The notes below the pieces were generated by a model. The model did no database searches. It worked only from the letters and a program-made list of their open reading frames with translations, and was not told the origin of the DNA. From assembly GCA_016287865.1 (NCBI GenBank), contig JAEEXP010000002.1, positions 1 to 64,000 of the forward strand: DNA of 64,000 nucleotides, written 5' to 3'. Numbering within the stretch: the stretch's first letter is position 1; every line of letters begins with the position of its first letter. A program made the translations under genes and the position numbers. Shown one piece after another: positions 60,097-64,000 of the stretch. This DNA comes from Caryophanales bacterium. Its GTDB lineage: Bacteria; Bacillota_I; Bacilli_A; Izemoplasmatales; UBA1188.

Positions 60097-63000
60097 ATGA
60101 AAAAGAAATCTTTATTATTATCCTTATTATTAATAGTATTTTTAGGTTTAACTCTTACTGCATGTAAGACTAAAACTAAATCAAACATAACAACTACTAA
60201 GAAAAATCCTAGTAGTAGTTTAACTGAGTCAACTAAAAATACATCTAGTAAAGATACTACTAAATCAAGTAGTAACACTACTAAACAAACTGAAAAACCT
60301 ACAGAAAAACCTACAGAAACTACTAAGGTTCCAGCGAAGAAGCTTCAAGCTCCATTCCTTTCTCTTGAAAGAAGTATTGTGACCATCACTGGTAGTGAAG
60401 ATGCTTTAAAGTTTAAGGTTTATATAAACGATCAAGTAGTTGAAGAAGAATTAGCTCAAAGAGCTTACGCAATTAATATAACTACACCAGGCACATATCT
60501 AATATACGTTATTGCGCTTGGTGATAATATAACTACACTTGATAGTGATAAATCAAACACTATCACTTATGTAGTAGAAGAACCTCCAATTGAAACAATA
60601 GAGTTAAGAGCTCCATCAATTGTGCTCAATGAACTATTAGGTAAGGTTACTTGGGAGGCTGTTAGTAACGCAACTGCTTATCAATTATATATTAATGATG
60701 AAATAGCAGGAACTCCAATGACTCAAACTGAGTTTGATCTATCAAATATCTTCATTGAAGGCACTTATAAAATTAAAGTTAAAGCATTAGGAGATGGTGC
60801 TTTCTATACAGATAGTAATTTCTCTAATGAAGTTACCTATGTATTACAAAATGTAACATATGATTCTTTAGTAGTGACTGGCACTTTAAAGAAATCTACA
60901 TATATAGCAAATGTAGACACAGAAATTGACTTAACTGGTTTAGTATTTAAAGCAGTTTATAGCGATGGTGAACCAGCAGTATTAGATTATATGGACCTAA
61001 CAGTGTCTGAGATTGACTTCACTACTGCAGGAGAAAAGACTGTGACTATTTCATACAGTGAAATGGGTGAAACTCATAGCACTGAGATAACTATTACAGT
61101 AGTAATTCAAAAAGCAGTTTCAAGCATTGAAATTTCTGTTGCTCCAACAGCTAAGACTGAGTACAGAGTTGGTGATGCGGCTTTAAAACTTGCTGGTATT
61201 ACAATCACTGTAAAATACAATACTGGTACTCAAGATACTAATATCGCAGTTACAAAAGATATGATTGATGATTCATCATATGCATTAGATACAATCGGTC
61301 TTTATCATGTTAAAGTAACTTATGCTGATAAGAGTAATACATTTGATATTAGAGTTGTAGAAGGTGATCCAACACTAGATAGTCTTAAAGTTGAAGGAAC
61401 ACTTACTAAAAATACATTTAATGTAAATCATGTATTAGAACTTAATGACTTAAGTGGTATTTCACTTAGCGCTATTTATAGCGATAATTCTGAAGTTCCA
61501 CTAACTTTATCACTTGAAATGGTTGAGTATGATTTTACTGAACTTGGCGAAAGAGATATTACTATCTCATATCAAACAGTCTCTACAAAAATAACTGTAA
61601 CAATTATAGACTATGTTACAGGTATTCAAGTAGTATCTAAGAGTGGTAATACGTATAAATATGATGTGAGTTCAACAAATGGAAATTTCTTAATAGACAA
61701 TACTATTTATAAGACTTGGGCAGTTGGAACTCCAACACAACTTGCATTTACTGAATGGGAGGATTTATCATTTACAAGTTTAACTCCAGGTCACAGAGAA
61801 ATAACATTCACATTTGGTGAATTTGAAACAAAACAAACTTATGATTTAACATATATAATCACTCAAGCTTCTGAATGGAATATGTTAAACACATATCCTG
61901 ATGGATATTTTGAACTTGGCAATGATATTGATTTTAAGTCAGATACATCAATATCTAAGATGATTGGTCTTGCACCAATGGTATTTAATTCATCTGCTGA
62001 AGACTATTATTTTGATGGTGAAGGAAATGGTGAAGCATCTGCTCAAATTGGTGTAGCTTTTACTGGTAAGTTTGATGGTAAAGGTTATAAACTATTAAAC
62101 TTCAAATATAGACCAGAATCAACTCATGACGTTGATGCTTATGGAGTTGGTTTATTTGGCTTTATTGGAGCTGATGCTATAGTAACTAACTTCACACTTA
62201 AAGGTGCTGACATCAAGGGATGGCAAAGATTTAGCTTTATTGCTGGTATGCTTGAAGGAACATTAAGTGATGTATTAATTGATGAAGATTGTTCAATTAA
62301 ATCGGATGGTGGCTCGTGGGCATCTATGAGTGTTGTTGCATTTAAGCGTGGTGCTGGCATTATGAATAATGTTATATGTCTTCAAATAGAAGCTACACAT
62401 AATTCAGGCACAAAAGAAGTAACACTCACAGGTCAATCATATGGTGATGATAAGATTGTTGATTCATTCGTTGATTCAAAATATGTAACTGAAATAGTAT
62501 CAGTACAAAATGTTAATATTGAAGTTGTTCAAAATCAAACAATTGATTTAAGCACAATTATTTTAAATGTTAAATACATTAATGGTACAACTGGCACTGT
62601 TAATCCTACTAGTTATACTGGACTTGATGCTGGTCTTCTTGGTACTCAAACCATAACATTTAGCTATACATCTTCACACGTTACTGACCCACTAACTATT
62701 GATGTAACTATAACAGTAATTTCAGGACAAAAGACTTTAAAAATAACTGCAAAAGACGAAAGCGCAATTGTGTATATACCTTATAATAACGGTTGGCCAA
62801 TTGATAATATTGATTGGAGCGAGTATGTTACTGCGACAGTTGGTGGATCAAGCTATCAAGTATCAGAATTAAATGCTTACCCAGAATTGTCAACAATAGA
62901 ACAAGGTGTAATTTCAGTAACATTTAGTGGGTCTGCAATGACTACCGACAAGATAAATTTGTTTGTAGCACTTGAAGTTGATTCAAAAGAAGCTTTTATG

Positions 63001-64000
63001 GCTATTTCTGGAAAACCATATACTCGTTTCGTATTAACTCAAGATATAGATTTTGAGGATGAAGAAATTACAAATATTTTTGGAGAAGAAGTTACATTCA
63101 CTGGAGAACTTGATGGAAGAGGACACAAATTATTAAATCTTAATTTATCAGGAACAAATTGTGCCATTTTTAGAAATAATAGCGGAAAAATTATTAACCT
63201 TGAATTATATGGAAAAACATATAGTGAAGGTTATGGAGCAATGCTTGTTTTGGATAATAATGGTGAAATAAGAAATATATACTTTGAAGGTGAAAGTAAT
63301 GTAACAAATGGTGGCCCACTTGTTGCAAACAATAATCGCGGTGGTATTGTCCAAAATGCAGTATTCTATGGAAACATTATTAATGGATGTGGAGTTGCTA
63401 AATATAATGAAGGTAATGTTTCAAATGTAGTAATCGTTTACGATAAAATACCTGGAGAGGATGTCTTTGCTTTTGTTGAAAATCAACCTGGTAATAGTAA
63501 TTTTGTTGAAAGGGTTTCAATACTTGAAGTAGAAGATAATATTGCGGAAGTTAGCGAAGATCTTTGGAATAAGGTGTTAAGCAAATCGCGCATAGTTCTA
63601 AGAGGAATTCGTCAATATAATCAAGGTGATTATTCACAGGCTGATCCTCATCTTGACTTAAATTATATGATTGATAATGACAATGATACATTTACTTGGC
63701 TTCCTGGTTCATCAATGGATTTATTTGCCGTCATTCAAATTGACTTAGGCCAAGCCTATGATGCTAAAAATATTTTCATATCTATGGATGTGAATGATTA
63801 TATTAAGAAATACGAAATACTCTATGCTGAACACGTTAATAACTGGATTTCAGTAGGAGAATTTGAAACAAATGAAGTAATAGTAGAAGTAAACACAAAA
63901 GTTAGATATATCAGAATTTATAAAACACTCCTAGAAATAGGAAATCTTAATTATGATGTTCGAATTCATTCTATTACTCTTAATAAAGAAACAACTAAAT
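60097..64000 (+). CDS. Very large surface lipoprotein, 3' end outside window
   Basis: At least 1301 residues, open to the window edge. ACAAGGAGAATAGTT precedes the ATG and the signal peptide ends TLTAC. A Ser/Thr/Lys linker (about 25-85) leads into fibronectin/Ig-like domains. At least four group-3 bacterial Ig-like repeats (for example LVVTGTLKKSTYIANVDTE) follow. Next come two GLUG-like regions (about 590-800, with GVAFTGKFDGKGYKLLNF, and 970-1120, with VTFTGELDGRGHKLLNLN). Near the end, DNDNDTFTWLPGSSMDLFAV with VQIDLG-like strands is an F5/8-type discoidin domain that binds glycans. A catalytic domain may lie beyond the edge. It is the last visible gene of the glycan locus. Confidence 0.85.
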   Translation, partial: MKKKSLLLSLLLIVFLGLTLTACKTKTKSNITTTKKNPSSSLTESTKNTSSKDTTKSSSNTTKQTEKPTEKPTETTKVPAKKLQAPFLSLERSIVTITGSEDALKFKVYINDQVVEEELAQRAYAINITTPGTYLIYVIALGDNITTLDSDKSNTITYVVEEPPIETIELRAPSIVLNELLGKVTWEAVSNATAYQLYINDEIAGTPMTQTEFDLSNIFIEGTYKIKVKALGDGAFYTDSNFSNEVTYVLQNVTYDSLVVTGTLKKSTYIANVDTEIDLTGLVFKAVYSDGEPAVLDYMDLTVSEIDFTTAGEKTVTISYSEMGETHSTEITITVVIQKAVSSIEISVAPTAKTEYRVGDAALKLAGITITVKYNTGTQDTNIAVTKDMIDDSSYALDTIGLYHVKVTYADKSNTFDIRVVEGDPTLDSLKVEGTLTKNTFNVNHVLELNDLSGISLSAIYSDNSEVPLTLSLEMVEYDFTELGERDITISYQTVSTKITVTIIDYVTGIQVVSKSGNTYKYDVSSTNGNFLIDNTIYKTWAVGTPTQLAFTEWEDLSFTSLTPGHREITFTFGEFETKQTYDLTYIITQASEWNMLNTYPDGYFELGNDIDFKSDTSISKMIGLAPMVFNSSAEDYYFDGEGNGEASAQIGVAFTGKFDGKGYKLLNFKYRPESTHDVDAYGVGLFGFIGADAIVTNFTLKGADIKGWQRFSFIAGMLEGTLSDVLIDEDCSIKSDGGSWASMSVVAFKRGAGIMNNVICLQIEATHNSGTKEVTLTGQSYGDDKIVDSFVDSKYVTEIVSVQNVNIEVVQNQTIDLSTIILNVKYINGTTGTVNPTSYTGLDAGLLGTQTITFSYTSSHVTDPLTIDVTITVISGQKTLKITAKDESAIVYIPYNNGWPIDNIDWSEYVTATVGGSSYQVSELNAYPELSTIEQGVISVTFSGSAMTTDKINLFVALEVDSKEAFMAISGKPYTRFVLTQDIDFEDEEITNIFGEEVTFTGELDGRGHKLLNLNLSGTNCAIFRNNSGKIINLELYGKTYSEGYGAMLVLDNNGEIRNIYFEGESNVTNGGPLVANNNRGGIVQNAVFYGNIINGCGVAKYNEGNVSNVVIVYDKIPGEDVFAFVENQPGNSNFVERVSILEVEDNIAEVSEDLWNKVLSKSRIVLRGIRQYNQGDYSQADPHLDLNYMIDNDNDTFTWLPGSSMDLFAVIQIDLGQAYDAKNIFISMDVNDYIKKYEILYAEHVNNWISVGEFETNEVIVEVNTKVRYIRIYKTLLEIGNLNYDVRIHSITLNKETTK

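Noticed and set aside
1-64000. Reassigned TGA codons as in Mycoplasma
   Set aside because: TGA ends intact genes such as nagB, the GNAT gene and GH16, and TGG is used for conserved tryptophans.
1-64000. Insertion sequences, prophage or integrase genes
   Set aside because: No transposase, integrase, terminase or capsid-like product was found; RhuM proteins alone are not evidence of a prophage.

Overview
The window is AT-rich, densely coded bacterial DNA. TGG is used for Trp and TGA as a stop, so the genetic code is standard. Shine-Dalgarno sites are of the AAGGAGG type. Many genes encode lipoproteins with Ser/Thr/Asn-rich linkers, and an anaerobic NADH-linked [FeFe] hydrogenase is present. 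This fits a low-GC anaerobic Firmicute close to the Acholeplasma/RF39/Izemoplasma side of the Bacilli, probably host- or polymer-associated. That placement is inference; no 16S gene is present.

Layout. 1-0.5 kb: 5' part of a RhuM-family gene behind a leader peptide/terminator. 0.66-3.6 kb: GNAT acetyltransferase and GH20 hexosaminidase, then a degenerate tRNA-Tyr. 3.86-9.85 kb: a giant beta-helix surface protein and a lipoprotein. 9.9-17.7 kb: housekeeping genes (alpha/beta hydrolase, DUF1846, flavin reductase-like protein, acyl-ACP thioesterase, a DUF6273-like lipoprotein, gap, an isochorismatase-fold pseudoenzyme, tcdA, tRNA-Arg). 17.8-20.7 kb: a VWA protein, an XRE/zinc-ribbon regulator and a CDF metal transporter behind a structured leader. 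20.8-22.2 kb: a second RhuM gene with leader attenuator plus a broken third copy. 22.2-29.1 kb: GDPD, sugar O-acetyltransferase, the HydCBA-type hydrogenase operon and an SDR. 29.1-31.9 kb: a Crp-type regulator divergent from an ABC importer that lacks its ATPase. 31.9-42.4 kb: a FucI-like protein, lipoproteins including an M6 metalloprotease, cysK, an rRNA methyltransferase, a membrane HExxH protein, tRNA-Arg and glutathione peroxidase. 42.5-46.0 kb: a membrane protein ending in a ribosomal-L15-like domain, then a 1.9 kb island of unknown small genes between perfect 28-bp direct repeats.

46-64 kb is one catabolic locus. A minus-strand operon (ABC binding protein, GH94 phosphorylase, NagB, NagA) faces a plus-strand operon (GH16 lipoprotein, two ABC permeases, GLUG lipoprotein, ROK regulator, very large Ig/GLUG/discoidin lipoprotein). 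Read together: extracellular lipoprotein enzymes cut a glycan, the importer brings in oligosaccharides, GH94 splits them with phosphate, and NagA/NagB feed amino sugar into glycolysis. The upstream GH20 fits the same theme.

The least explained signals are: the two RhuM leaders, which share a peptide motif and a translated terminator; the isochorismatase-fold protein that has lost all three catalytic residues; the repeat-bounded island next to the L15-like gene; the structured leader before the CDF transporter; and the Crp-type site positioned like a class II activator site. No CRISPR array, transposase or rRNA was seen.
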